Positions 31,516 to 43,065 of a stretch of 64,000 nt of DNA are shown in pieces. Numbering within the stretch: position 1 is the first letter of the stretch; each line of letters opens with the position of its first letter. The notes under the pieces were generated by a model. That model made no database searches. It had not been told where the DNA came from and saw only the letters and a program-made list of their open reading frames with translations. The DNA is from Hippopus hippopus (taxonomy: Eukaryota > Mollusca > Bivalvia > Cardiida > Cardiidae), in the NCBI GenBank assembly GCA_946811185.2, contig OX328110.1, positions 16,732,456 through 16,796,455 of the forward strand, in the 5' to 3' direction. Both the position numbers and the translations under genes were made by a program.

Positions 31516-31741
31516 TTAAATCTTTACCACACAATCCTGACTTTAAACGACCCTGAGGACAAAGTCTGATGAAAACATTGTGTGAAAAGGAGTGTGGTTA
31601 CCAGCATTTTCTCCTTTTCCCACAGTGTTTTCAACTTTTTTGTGAGATAATTTTCAACAATTGGGCCAGATTTCATTCATTGTCTGCAAAAGCTTCGAAT
31701 TTGGATGAGTCAAAAATTTTGTTCGTTTGGTAAAGAGTTAA
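31516..31741 (-). mobile_element. Family A MITE
   Basis: 'ttaaatctttaccacacaat' to 'tttggtaaagagttaa'. The pearl-type element at 31741 begins directly at its closing TTAA. Confidence 0.8.
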
Positions 31742-32889
31742 ACAAGAGGGCCATGATGGCCCTGTATCGCTCCACTGGCTATTAAGTAAAAACACTACAA
31801 GCCAAACATTACAATATTCAGCAAATTGATTTCAAACACGAGGACATGCAAACATTTTTCTATCTAATCCTACGAGAAAGTTGTGATCCATGGGCAAAGC
31901 CAATTTTGATCGCAAAGCTATAATTATTTGAATCCTGGTGGAGGTCCACAATATAAAGCTCCATACCAAATAATTCAGTTCTTGAATGTTATAAACAAGA
32001 AGATTTTCAAATTTTTCTCAATTTGGGCACCCTTGATAGAGACCCCCTAGATAAAGCTAAATGCAAAATTTGATAGCCCTAGCCCTTATAGCTAGATGCG
32101 AAAGATTTTCCTATATAAGCCCGCCCATGTAAAACATGTTACCCCCCGGAGCGAAGTCAAATTTGACCCTCGGCTATAATTTGGACACCCTTGGTACAGG
32201 TCCATTAGATAAAGCTACATGCCAAATTTGGTCGCCCTAGGCCCCATGGCTAGGTCAAAGAAGAATTTTAAAGTTCTCCCTATATAAGCCCATGTATAAC
32301 TTGTTATATAAACCCATGTAAAACTTGTTACCCCCGGGCAGGGCCTAATTTGACCCCAGGGCTATAATTTGAACAATCTTGGCAGAGGTCCACTAGATAA
32401 AGCTACATGCCAAATTTGGTAGCTCTAGGCCCTATGGCTAGGTAGAAGAGGAATTTTAAAGTTCTCCCTAAATAAGCCCATGTATAACTTGTAACCCCCG
32501 GGGCGGGGCCAATTTTGACCCCAGGGCTATAAATTCAAGAAACTTGGTAGAGGTCCACTAGATAAAGCTACATGCCAAATTTGGTAGCCCTTGGCCTTAC
32601 GGTTTCAGACAAGAAGATTTTCAAAGATTTTCAAAATTTTTCAGTTTTGTTGCCATGGGAACCAGAGTTTTTGAAGGAATTAAATTCTTTCAAGAAATTC
32701 TGAAGAGGACCATGGCAGGATCATTTCTGTGAAGTTTCGTCAAAACTGGATGGGTAGTTTCAGAGAAGAAGACGTTTTAAAAAAAAGTTAACGCACGGAC
32801 GGACGGACGCACGGACGGACGCACGGATGGACGCACGACGGACAGCAGGCCATGACATAAGCCCGCTGGCCTTCGGCCAGTGGAGCTAA
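31741..32889 (+). mobile_element. Pearl-type element, compact copy
   Basis: The left hairpin 'gggccatgatggccc' is followed by 280 bp nearly identical to 13456-13733, then about 870 bp nearly identical to 15391-16247: core units, the 'gttgccatgggaaccagag' segment, an ACGG-rich tail at 32794-32845 and the end 'ggccttcggccagtggagc'. It looks like a version of the 13.5-16.2 kb composite without the middle 1.65 kb. Confidence 0.8.
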
Positions 32890-32904
32890 TAAAATCATTA
32901 AAAA

Positions 32905-33075
32905 GGTTGAATCAATCCACCAAATAACAAAATTTTAACTTGTCCAAACTGAAAGACAACAAATTGAATGTAGCTATGACAGTGGAATCTGTCTCTCAAA
33001 AGGTAGAAAACATTGTGGAAAAGAGAAAATGCTGACAAGCACATTAGCCATTTTCTATAGTGTTTTTAAGAACCT
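32905..33075 (+). mobile_element. Family A MITE, partial
   Basis: 'aatccaccaaataacaaaat', 'cttgtccaaactgaaagac' and 'gtagaaaacattgtgg', then a broken palindrome. Confidence 0.55.
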
Positions 33076-33167
33076 TATATAGTACATCTTTTTGTTTGAA
33101 AAACAATGACTGGTTTGAGAACAGGTTAAAATCAAGACAATAACCGTATCATAGTACAGAATATTTG

Positions 33168-34036
33168 AAAACTAGGGGCCCTTGAGGGCCTGAAATTGCT
33201 CTACTGGTGGTAATTTTGCTTTTTTGCCAGCATACATTATGAATTAATGATGCAAAAGGAAAAAAAGACAAAAACACACACACAAAAAAAATAGTGGGCT
33301 TGAACCCACTAAGACAGCATAAGTAGGCATGGTGAATTGAACAAAATAGTGAAAAAAAAAAAAATTGAAGTACAATTTCTCAAAACCAATTGTTTGGAAT
33401 CCAGCCATATTTGATACGGTTTCAGTACGCCTTGTATTAAACAACTAGCAAATTTCAAACAAATGTGACTAATAATATTGACTTTGTTGAGTAAACAATA
33501 CTGTCATCAAATGGCTGCTTTTTCTAAACAAATTACTAGATTTTCTAGTTCAATCCCTTGTTGAACCAAATAATCTTTGCAAGTTTCAAAAGAATTGGAT
33601 CAAAATTGTGGTGTTCATTGCCTAAACAAGAAATGGAAATTTTCAAATTTAAATGGCTACTCTTCCCATACTGATTGTCAGATTTTTTTTCAAAATCAAT
33701 AGGATTCAAGCTGTTGATGATACACAGCTACTGTGCAAGTTTCACGAAAATCCGACCACAAATGCAGACTTTATCACGTAAACAAGAAATGGAATATTTC
33801 AAGTTCAAATGGCTACTTTTCCCATACTGATTGTCCGATTTTTTTAACACTCAATAGGGTTCAAGCTATTGATGAGAAAAACAAAATGTGCAAGTTTCAC
33901 AAAAATCTGACCACAAATGCAGACTTTATCGCATAAACAAGAAAAAGACTTACAGACGGAAACAGAAGGACAGACGGCCGGACGCCGGAAATCATACCAT
34001 GACATAAGCTCTGCTGGCTTTCAGCCAGTTGAGCTA
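33168..34036 (+). mobile_element. Pearl-type element, third core type
   Basis: The left end is a variant hairpin ('gggcccttgagggcc', 'tgaaattgctctactgg'). Core units of about 157 bp repeat 'aaatggctactcttcccata', 'ctgattgtcagattttt' and 'gcaagtttcacgaaaatc'. The tail is 'cagacggccggacgcc' and the end 'gctggctttcagccag' with 'ttgagctaaaaa'. Confidence 0.75.
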
Positions 34037-34546
34037 AAAACTCTTTATCACAAGATCCCAATTTTTTACGACCCTGAGGAAGAAGATGTCTTTGGAAAAC
34101 TGGTTATCAGCATTTTCTACTTTTCCCACATTGTTTTCTACCCTATCAAAGACAAATTCCATCATTTAAGCCACATCTGAATTGTTGTCTGCAAATGCTT
34201 TCAATTTCAACCAGTCTAAAATGTTGTCTTTTGGTAAAGAGTTAAAAATCTCTTTACCGAATGATGAAATTTCAATTTCAATTTGAAACAATGGCTGGTT
34301 TGATAAAGGTTTAAAATCAAAACAAACATATCACCACTGCACAATATCACCAATGAGTTACCTGGGCGGGCCCCTTGAGACAAGTAAATGTGGCTCAAAC
34401 GACGGGATTTGTGTTTGAAAGGTCCAAATGCACGATGGAAATAAGAGATAAATGCTGAATACCATTATTTTCTCCTTTTCCAAACATGTTTTCTAAAGTC
34501 TTCTTTGTCTAAGTCGATAAAGTTGGATTTTTTGGTAAAAGGTTAA
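34037..34546. mobile_element. Two family A MITEs in opposite orientation
   Basis: Positions 34037-34245 are the '-' type ('actctttatcacaagatcc' to 'tttggtaaagagttaa'). Positions 34247-34546 are the '+' type with about 70 bp of foreign sequence inside ('ctctttaccgaatgatg' to 'ttggtaaaaggttaa'). Confidence 0.65.
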
Positions 34547-34978
34547 GACATACCAAGTACATGTATGAAAGGCAAAAAGGATAGATAATTTAAGGAAACA
34601 GAGGATAATCAATTGGTTGTGTGTGATATTGAAAATCTGTCACTAGAATGGGGTGTGATGCGATTGAAAAAAAAACAAGTCTGAAGGACGAGTTTTGTAA
34701 CCACATCAAGCCCCATTTGACTGACACAACCAGTTGATTATCCTATATATTATATTCCTAATTCACCCTTTGTTTGCTAATAATTTTCAAGAACTGTACA
34801 CAGAACTTTTCTTTACAAACGCATGATTCATTTTTGGCAGAAGCAGCGGCCGCAACAGATAACGTAATGCTCGAGGGTTCATGCATAAGTCACGTCATCT
34901 ATCTCTCCATTTGTAGGCATGCATGGTTTTGCACCTTTACAATTTAAAACCAGCCATATGAAATTAGGAGAAAGAACA

Positions 34979-35245
34979 GTTAACCCTTTCCCGCATGACA
35001 AGTTTAAGACTATCCCAAATTAAAAACACTCCAGACGACAAATATTAAATTAGTACAAAAGACCTTAGGTTTTCTGATAGGATAGAAAACATTATGGAAA
35101 AAGGAGAAAATGCTGGTTGGTAGTTTTTTCTCGTTTCCACAGTATTTTCCAAGAGCCACAAAAGCTATCTTCTTTTCTGGAAATGTTTCCAAAGATTTCT
35201 CCCACAAGGTCATTAACTCAAGACTGTTTGGAAAGACTGCCGAAA
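34979..35245 (+). mobile_element. Family A MITE, degenerate
   Basis: 'ttaaccctttcccgcatgac' and 'gataggatagaaaacattat', with a weak palindrome at 35100-35150. The right end is disrupted near 'ctcaagactgtttggaaag'. Confidence 0.55.
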
Positions 35246-35473
35246 ATCTTTTCGCTGTGCTATTGTTTACTAAAGATGTTTGAAGCAGAGACGGAAACAT
35301 TAGACTGTGAGCAATATAAGAAAAAAAGTAGTCCCGGCAAACATTCTAAAACTATATCATCACTACTGATGATACCATATCATCACTAGTGATGTTATTC
35401 ACTGTGAAAAACTGAAAAAAATAATACACTGAGAAATCCCAGTAATTCACTGATAGGAATATAATAAAGGTAT

Positions 35474-37393
35474 TTAACTCTTTACCGCACTGTCCCAAGT
35501 TTTAACAATCCAGAAAAAGAAGGCTTTTGAAACATTGTGGGAAAACGGAGAAAATGCTGGTTACCAGCATTTTCTCCTTTTCCCCACAATGTTTTATACC
35601 CTATCAAGACAGCAATCATCATTTGAGCAACATTCAATTTTTTGTCTGCAAATGCTTTGAATTTGGTAGAGTATAAAATTTTGTTGTTCTGTAAAGAATT
35701 AAACAACATGGAAATTAATGTGCGGAAACTGGAATTATACAAACAATGCTCTATGCGCAATACTTAATACATCTTAAGTCAAATCTAAAATACATACAGC
35801 ATCATAATCATTGATAATTGAACATTTTTTAACCCACCAAACTCAAAAGTGTACAATACTAACCTTATTGCAATGATTTATTTCCCTCTGACCATTGTAA
35901 AATCATACCAGCAAATTCAGAAACAAGAGGGCCATGATGGCCCTGTATTGCTCCACTGGCTTTTTAACCCTTTACCACACAAATTGAAGGGTTAATGACC
36001 CTGAAAGAGAAGGCTTTTGAAAATATTGAGCGCAAAGTATAACATGTTGTCAGCCAGTATTTTCTCCTTTTCCCACAATGTTTTCTACCCTATCAAGACA
36101 GCAATAATCATTTGAGCAACATTCAATTTTTTGTCTGCAAATACTTTGAATTTAGTAGAGTACAATTTTTTTTTCATCAGTTAAAGAATTAAACAACATG
36201 GAAATTAACGTGAAGAAACTGGAATTCTACAAACAATGCTCTATGCCCAATACTTAACACATCTTAAGTCAAATCTAAAATACATGCAGCAAAATAATCA
36301 TTGATGATTGAACATTTTTTGACCCACAAAACTCAAAAGTGTACAATACTAACCTTGTTCCAATGATTTATTTCCCTCTGACCATTGTAAAATCATACTA
36401 GTAAATTCAGAAACAAGAGGGTCATGATGGCCCTGTATCACTCCACTGGCTTTTTAACCCTTTACCACACAAATCGAAGGGTTAATGACCCTAAAAGAGA
36501 AGGCTTTCGAAAACATTGAGCGCAAAGGACAACAGGTTGTCAGCCAGTATTTTCTCCTTTTCCCACAATGTTTTCTACCCTATCAAGACAGCAATAATCA
36601 TTTGAGCAACATTCAATTTTTTGTCTGCAAACACTTTGAATTTGGTAGAGTACAATTTTTTTTTTATCAGTTAAAGAATTAAACAACATGGAAATTAACG
36701 TGAAGAACCTGGAATTATACAAACAATGCTCTATGCCCAATACTTAACACATCTTAAGTCAAATCTAAAATACATGCAGCAAAATAATCATTGATGATTG
36801 AACATTTTTTGACCAACAAAACTCAAAAGTGTACAATACTAACCTTGTTGCAATGAGTTATTTCCCTCTGACCATTGTAAAACATACTACCATATTCAGA
36901 ACAAGAGGGCCATGATGGCCCTGTATGGCTCCACTGGCTATTTAACCCTTTACCACACAAATCGAAGGGTTAATGACCATGGAACAGAAAGCTTTCGAAA
37001 ACATTGAGTGCAAAGGACAACATGTTGTCAGCCAGTATTTTCTCCGTTTCCCACAATGTTTTCTACCCTATCAAGACAGCAATAATCATTTGAGCAACAT
37101 TCAATTCTTTGTTTGCAAATGCTTTGAATTTGTTAGCGTACATAATTTTGTCATTAGATAAAGAAATAAACAACATGGAAATTAACATGAAGAAACTGGA
37201 ATTATACAAACAATGCTCTATGCCTAATACTTAACACATCTTAAGTCAAATCTAAAATACATGCAGCATCATAATCATTGATAATTGAACATTTTTTAAC
37301 CCACCAAACTCAAAAGTGTACAATACTAACCTTGTTGCAATGAGTTATTTCCCTCTGACCATTGTAAAACATACTACCATATTTAGAAGAAAC
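35474..37393 (-). repeat. Four-unit tandem array (about 489 bp) built from transposon parts
   Basis: Units start at about 35474 (lacking the pearl-type leader), 35921, 36411 and 36899. Each full unit has the pearl-type left end ('aacaagagggccatgatgg', 'ctccactggc'), a family A MITE whose palindrome is mutated the same way in all later units ('gttgtcagccagtattttct'), and about 220 bp of unique spacer ('aacatggaaattaacgtg' .. 'ttatttccctctgaccattg'). Open frames inside are incidental. Confidence 0.85.
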
Positions 37394-37580
37394 AACCCAA
37401 CCTCACAGCAGCCTTTTGCATCCAGTGTAGATCAAGATAACACTGCACAAAACATGCAATCTAATCTGTGATCTACACTGTTTGCTTTAATGAAACCCTA
37501 CAGACAAAAGCAACCAAGGAATTGCATTGATTTGGGTCTTATTTCTATACTGAAAAAGTCTGTTGGGTTTTTTTGGTGCT
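37394..37580 (+). mobile_element. Family B MITE
   Basis: 'cagtgtagatcaagataaca' with the inverted partner 'aatctgtgatctacactg', then 'ctgttgggtttttttggtgc' towards the end. Confidence 0.6.
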
Positions 37581-37728
37581 CTAAGAGTGCTCAAAACATT
37601 GAACATGTAAAAAAAACCCCACTGTAGTAAGAAGGTAAACTGCTTGTTTTGAGCAATCTCTCCTTTTGCAACGATGATTTAAGAACTGGTTTGCTGTGAG
37701 TCAGCAGAATTATATTCAGGTGGTAATG

Positions 37729-38085
37729 TGTTAACCCACTCCCAAACAATCCTGCATTTTTACAACCCTGAGAAGGAAAAAATTTGAGAACATGGTGGAA
37801 AAGGTAGAAAATGCTAGTGACCGGCATTTTCTCCCCTTCCGACAACATTTTCTACCATTTCAAAGAAGGATTCCATCATTTAACCTTTTACCACACAATC
37901 CAGTGATTTTAAAAACCAACTTGAACACTACCTTTGAAAGCATTGTCCTTTTTCAATTTTGTTTTAAACCCTTTCAAAGAAATACTGCACCGTTTGAGTC
38001 ACATTATATTTGTCGTCAGAATTGGCTTTTAATTTGGTCTATTCTACAATTTTTTTGCTTGGTAAATATAAAAGCAACATCAGTG
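37729..38085 (-). mobile_element. Family A MITE interrupted by, or fused to, a second copy
   Basis: 'ttaacccactcccaaacaat' begins copy one. At 37878 a second start occurs ('taaccttttaccacacaatc'), and 'tttgcttggtaaatata' closes near 38070. Confidence 0.6.
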
Positions 38086-38295
38086 GTCTGCAAATGCTTT
38101 TAATATGGACAAGGCTAAACTTTCATTGTCTGGTAAAAAGTGAATTGAGACATCAAAATGTTTTTTCAGAAAATTCAAAAAAAATTTTCCTTGTTTTTCA
38201 ATGTTTTCCATTAGCTTACAATCTTCATTATCAACAATAAAAATTGCTAAAGAGCATTACATCAGTATGTATTTACATTAATGGTTATAGATCAA

Positions 38296-38969
38296 TTAAC
38301 CCTTTGCCACACAATCCCGAGTTTAAATGACCTTGGGGAAGAGGCCTTCTGAAAACATTGTGGGAAAAGGAGAAAATGATGGTAACCCTTTTTCTATGTT
38401 TTCTACCCTATAAAAGACAGAAATCATCATTAATTTTTAACTATATTAATTTGTTGTCTGCAAATTCTTTCAATTTAGTTGAGTCTAAAATTTTTGCAGT
38501 TTGGTAAAGAGTTACTTAACCCTTTACCGCATAATACCTACTTTTAACGACTCTGAGAAAGAAAGCTTTTGAAATCATTGTCAAAATAAATGAAATTGCT
38601 GGTAACCAGCATTTTCTCCTTTTCCCACAATGTTTTCTATCCTTCCCAACACCTATTTCAATTTTTCAGTCACATCTGTTGTTTTCTGCTTTCAATTTGG
38701 ACAAGTCTAAAATTTTATCATTTGGTAAAGAGTTAAAGGCTATAGATCCCTTAAATCTTTTCCACATGACAAAGTTTTGGACCTATCCAAGTTAAAGGCA
38801 TTTAGTGTTGATAAATGAGGCTCAAATACAGGTTTTGTCTTTGACAGGGTATGAAACATTGTGGGAAAAGGAGAAAATGCAGGTTACCATTTTCTCCTTT
38901 TCCTATAATGTTTTAAAACCATATTCTGTCAGGGTCTTAAATATTCAGGACTGTGTGGTAAAGGGCTAA
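38296..38969. mobile_element. Cluster of three family A MITEs
   Basis: 38296-38515 (-), 38516-38736 (-) and 38751-38969 (+). The first two abut at 'gttacttaacccttt'. The third begins 'ttaaatcttttccacatgac' and ends 'gtgtggtaaagggctaa'. Confidence 0.8.
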
Positions 38970-39246
38970 CCCTTTAATCATCAAATTAACCAAACATGCA
39001 TGTACATGTACAGTCTAGAGCAAAAACTTTTCTAAATGCAATATCACGATCAACATGTGACTGCATTTTACAATGATATAAATTCCTACCTTTAAAAATA
39101 ACAACATTTATTACTTTAGAGCGCCAAATGAACTCCTATTCTCACATTATTAAAGACTCGAAAAAAATGTGGCAAAAAGGAGTTTTCTAAAATGATGGTT
39201 ACCAGCAGTTTCAAAATTTGGTTGTCTCATAAACAGACAACAGAGC

Positions 39247-39557
39247 ATTGATTGATTGATTGTATTGTATTTAACGCCGTTTTGAACATTATTTCAGTAT
39301 TAATCACGGAAGTCAATTTAACCACCCATGCTTTCCTGGAGTTTCTTTTACCAGTTCTCTGCACAATATCCTTCCCAAGCCACTGGCTGCTTTCCCACAA
39401 AACCATTGTCGAAAAAATGGTCAGCCATGACAGAGGAATGAATCCAGTTGCAATGACTATCCTCTTTTCCTTGAAAAGAAATTGGCTGAGCCGGGGTTTG
39501 AACCGGCGATCTCCTGTTCTCAAGTCCTGTACGCTACCAACTGAGCTACTGAGGCTA
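39247..39557 (-). mobile_element. Full-length tRNA-derived SINE, reverse
   Basis: The tail on the plus strand is (attg)n. The body contains 'gacgccgttttgaacat'-like and 'agccactggctgctttccc' blocks. The head at 39482-39557, read on the minus strand, is tRNA-like: 'gcctcagtagctcagttgg' (A box) and 'gccggttcaaacc' (B box). This element explains the open frames of 114 and 130 codons here. Confidence 0.85.
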
Positions 39558-39599
39558 TTTTTTGACCCCATGGGACAAAGTTGGAAATTTCGTAGAATA

Positions 39600-40720
39600 A
39601 GTCTACAAGATGCGCTGCCTTTCAGTCTGAAAAAAGAAGACTAAGAATTTTCACAGTAAAGCTCGCATAAAGATTGTGAACCCTAAACTTATCCAGGGCA
39701 AGATCCACTGTAGGAATCTACATTTACACTAAATTTTGTAGGTATAACCCAACTGTTTATCCTTTAGGCTGCTAAGCATGACTCAAGGACCATTTGTGTG
39801 TTGTGTAGATCCACCACTCTTTGATACAGAGATATTTTTCCCCAAAAAATAACTCTGAACTAGCAAAATTTTACTATCTGCTTCAAAGTTTCATATAATG
39901 TTTGCTATTTACTTTCTTTAAGCCAAATGTAGAAATATGTTTAAATAAAAAAAATAGCAAATCTATGGCCCCCAAAGAATGAAGTTTCAGAATTGTTATT
40001 GGAAATAAATCTTGATTGGGAGAAAACTGGGTCAAAATTGTAAACAATGAGGGAGTGTATCACTAAAGTCATATGCATATCCCTCATCTAAAAATAGAAA
40101 GCTAGACTACTAGTTGTCTCAACAAGGGTCTTTATTTGTAGTCTTTGAAATCATTTCACTGCACTCTCAATATAAAATTCCGACATCCTAGCATATTTAA
40201 ATTGCTGTTGGGTTCCAAGTGTGACATAGATTGTTGTGACAGTTTACCTGTCATTGTGTAGTGTATCTCGACTCCACTTTCTTTTCCAGTCACATGAATA
40301 TGCAAAGCAAATGTCGTACACAGTCACATGACAAGCATCATGCGATATCCTTGATTGAACAAGTGGATAGCTGCCAAGTCTAAAATTGCATTTTCTATTC
40401 ATCGTAATCTAAGCAATCTCGCAACATGAAGCCACAAAAATGACTATAATTTCATAAAATACTGAAGAAATTGGCTGTATTTGGCTAAAATCGAGTAAAT
40501 GGTGAAGTTTAAATTTATTTTGCAGGTTAAGGTTATGACAATTCTTGTTGATCTGTTAAAATTCCCCATGGGTCAAAACAGCCTTTTCTTCAGGCAGTAA
40601 TGGGCTAAATCTTCAATCCATAGTACAATACTCCTAGCTGGAAAGACTGAGTCTAATACCCATCTCTACATCACATAGTCCTCCTGAAAATAGAAAGCAA
40701 AATTCACATTGCTTTTGAGG
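39600..40720. other. No gene recognised
   Basis: AT-rich. It includes a weak family B remnant at 39752-39850 ('taggctgctaagcatgact', 'gttgtgtagatccacc'). Nothing else could be supported. Confidence 0.4.
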
Positions 40721-40723
40721 TTT

Positions 40724-41296
40724 TAACCCTTTACCAAAAAATCCTGAGTTTTAACGACCCTGAGGAAGAAGACTTTTGAAAACATTGTGGGAAAAGGAGA
40801 AAATGCTGGTAACCAGCATTTTCTACTTTTCCCATGATGTTTTCTGCCCTTTCAGAGATAACTAGAGCTGTCACTGAATGTGACTTAATACCCCCGCCAG
40901 CGCTTTGACAGAAAAAAGTGTCAAGTTCAAGGAGAGATAATTCCTCAACCAGGAGGAGTTGACACTTGAAAATTGTGCTTGCAAATCTTCAATATATGAT
41001 CAATATATGTGCAAAGTTTCAATACAATTGAAGGAAAACTGTAGGAGGAGTTTGCGACACAAAATTACTAGTATTTTGTACACAGACGGACACACAGACG
41101 GACAGACAGGCTGATTCCAGTATACCCCCGAAAACATTCATTTTGCGGGGGTATAAGTATCATCAGTCGCGTCACATTTATCTTCTGCAAATGCTTTCAA
41201 TTTGGAAACCAGCTTTTTCTCCTTTTTCCACAATGTTTTCTAAACCCTTCTCTGTCAGGGTTGTTAAAACTTGGGATTGTGTGGTAAAATGTTAAA
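40724..41296 (-). mobile_element. Family A MITE split by an inserted element
   Basis: The left part runs 40724-40860 ('ttaaccctttaccaaaaaat', full palindrome). The sequence 40862-41158 is foreign. The MITE resumes with 'gcgtcacatttatcttctgc', but its far end is the opposite type ('gtcagggttgttaaaac', 'gtgtggtaaaatgttaa'), indicating recombination with another copy. Confidence 0.75.
40862..41158. mobile_element. Short element with ATACCCCCGC ends and CAGACGGA tail
   Basis: 'gacttaatacccccgcc' near the left and 'gcgggggtataagt' at the right are inverted. The interior has 'gcaaagtttcaatacaattg' and 'cacagacggacagacaggc'. Non-coding. Confidence 0.65.
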
Positions 41297-41309
41297 TGGA
41301 GTTTTACAC

Positions 41310-41450
41310 AGCTTTCATCATTATTTCAGGCATATCACAGCAACAAATTAAGTATGTCCTGGGTTTCAACAGTACTAGGTTAGGGCTCTGGAGTGTTTTG
41401 CTCAAGGACCCTCCCATGAAAAACCGTGCTCTAAATCAAATCTGACATAC
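41310..41450 (-). mobile_element. SINE fragment
   Basis: 'catcattatttcaggcatat', 'tcctgggtttcaacagtac' and 'ggctctggagtgttttgc' match the SINE body of 51.1 kb. The head is lost. Confidence 0.6.
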
Positions 41451-42351
41451 ATTTTACGATAAAAGTAGCAAGCAGAAAATGGCTATAAATAATACGCCTG
41501 TGGAGACATCAAGCCTGTTTTTCATTCCAAAAATTCTTCAAAATATAATGGGCATAAAACAGAAAAATACTGCAAATCAAAGCGTTGAGAACACTGAAGT
41601 GGTATTTGTCAAGGAAGCCATTGTGTGGAATTAATAATCTGAAAGAAAAGGAGAAATATTATTCAAATATTGGCTTGAAAGTCAACCTACTAAGCAAATA
41701 AATACTTTTTTTTCGTTGAAGGGAGAGTACTCATGACAAAGTTAGGATTATTTGTGTATTGGTGGTCTCCCTTTGATCATTAGGAGGAGTCAGGAGTAAC
41801 GTCTTTTGACAGTATGATGCATGATGGACAGAGAGAGAAACCATGTGAATATATCAAATAAAATTAAGTTTGTAACTGAAATCTCTGATTTTGAAATATA
41901 TTTGGCCATTAATATTGAAATCCCAACATTACAAACAATTATTTCGATCTATAAATATTCATGCCCAATCAAATGGAGTAGCACGCAATCATGGGACGAA
42001 CAAGCCATGGGACAAACTGGTTTTGGAACGAAAAAGCCCAGGACCAAGCGATCAGTAGACAAAATTTGTATATATCATTGCGCCAATAGAAGGCTATGAG
42101 CGAGTGAAGCTATTTTCAATCAAGAATTAGTATTTCCATGATCAATGGCCTCACACAGTGTATTTTAACATGCCATTTCCAATTACATATCTGAGTGCTG
42201 CCGACAAACTCATTTGTCTGAGAAAAATTGAGTTTAATATGGTTTATTTCCTTCGGCTTTGCACAAACTACGATACATGGTCTTCAAAATTCAATATTGA
42301 ACTCATAGTGGTATTGTCTTCGACAAATACCACAAAAAAGTTAATTGTTTA

Positions 42352-42745
42352 AAGGCCCAGTAAAGGCCAAAATATCAAAGCAGGTGCCATAATACATTTA
42401 AATTTAAACCATACCATTTAAAAGTATGAAAAATATTGTGGAGATGACAGCCTGTTATCGTGTGGTCGGGCCATATGTTAGTCGCTGGCAGAAAAAAGAA
42501 TTTTAAAATCAGGCAAAAAGTAAACAAAAGACACAGCTACCTGGCAGGTTTCAACCTAGTTTTAACCTAGTTTTGAAATTAATTTCTCTGTCAGCAACTA
42601 ACACTTGGACCGATCGTACAATGACAGATTGTCATCTTCACAATAAATTCCATACTTTTAAATGGTATCATATAAATTCAAATGCATTTAAACATCCACT
42701 TTGTTTACTTTTGGGCTTTATTGCCACTTTGATGCAAATCTTGTA
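42352..42745 (+). mobile_element. MITE with AAAGGCCCAGTAAAGG ends, copy 1
   Basis: Left 'aaaggcccagtaaaggcc'. The sub-terminal 'accatttaaaagtatg' recurs inverted ('catacttttaaatggta'), and the right end 'ttttgggctttattgcc' is the inverted outer end. A second copy in the same orientation is at 44543-44905. Confidence 0.7.
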
Positions 42746-43065
42746 TACAGTTTCTAAATATAGAAATGGGGAAAACTGACTCTTGTGCAGGATTTTCGAA
42801 GATTGTAACAACAAAAATAATGTCCCTACCATGCTTGGCTCATACCAGGGCTTTTTCCCAGGATTACAGGGGCTGCTTTTATAAATGGTTGGTACTAGTG
42901 TTGGGCAATCAGTTGAAAATCAGAATCAATTATCACTTTATAATCGCAAGAGCAATTAAACCAACTAGCTATCAATTGTACATCAGTTACTCCATTTAAC
43001 TGAGAATGCCTTTTTGCATACTGTGACAATTTGTCTAAATGATATTAAGTTTGTAAAAATGTTAT

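Noticed and set aside
39227..39644. Open frames of 114 and 130 codons on opposite strands
   Set aside because: Both fall on a full-length SINE with a tRNA-like head and ATTG tail, which explains them.
41821..42099. 92-codon frame starting MMDRERNHVNISNK
   Set aside because: No splice context or recognisable domain; it spans low-complexity 'catgggacaa' repeats and AT-rich DNA.
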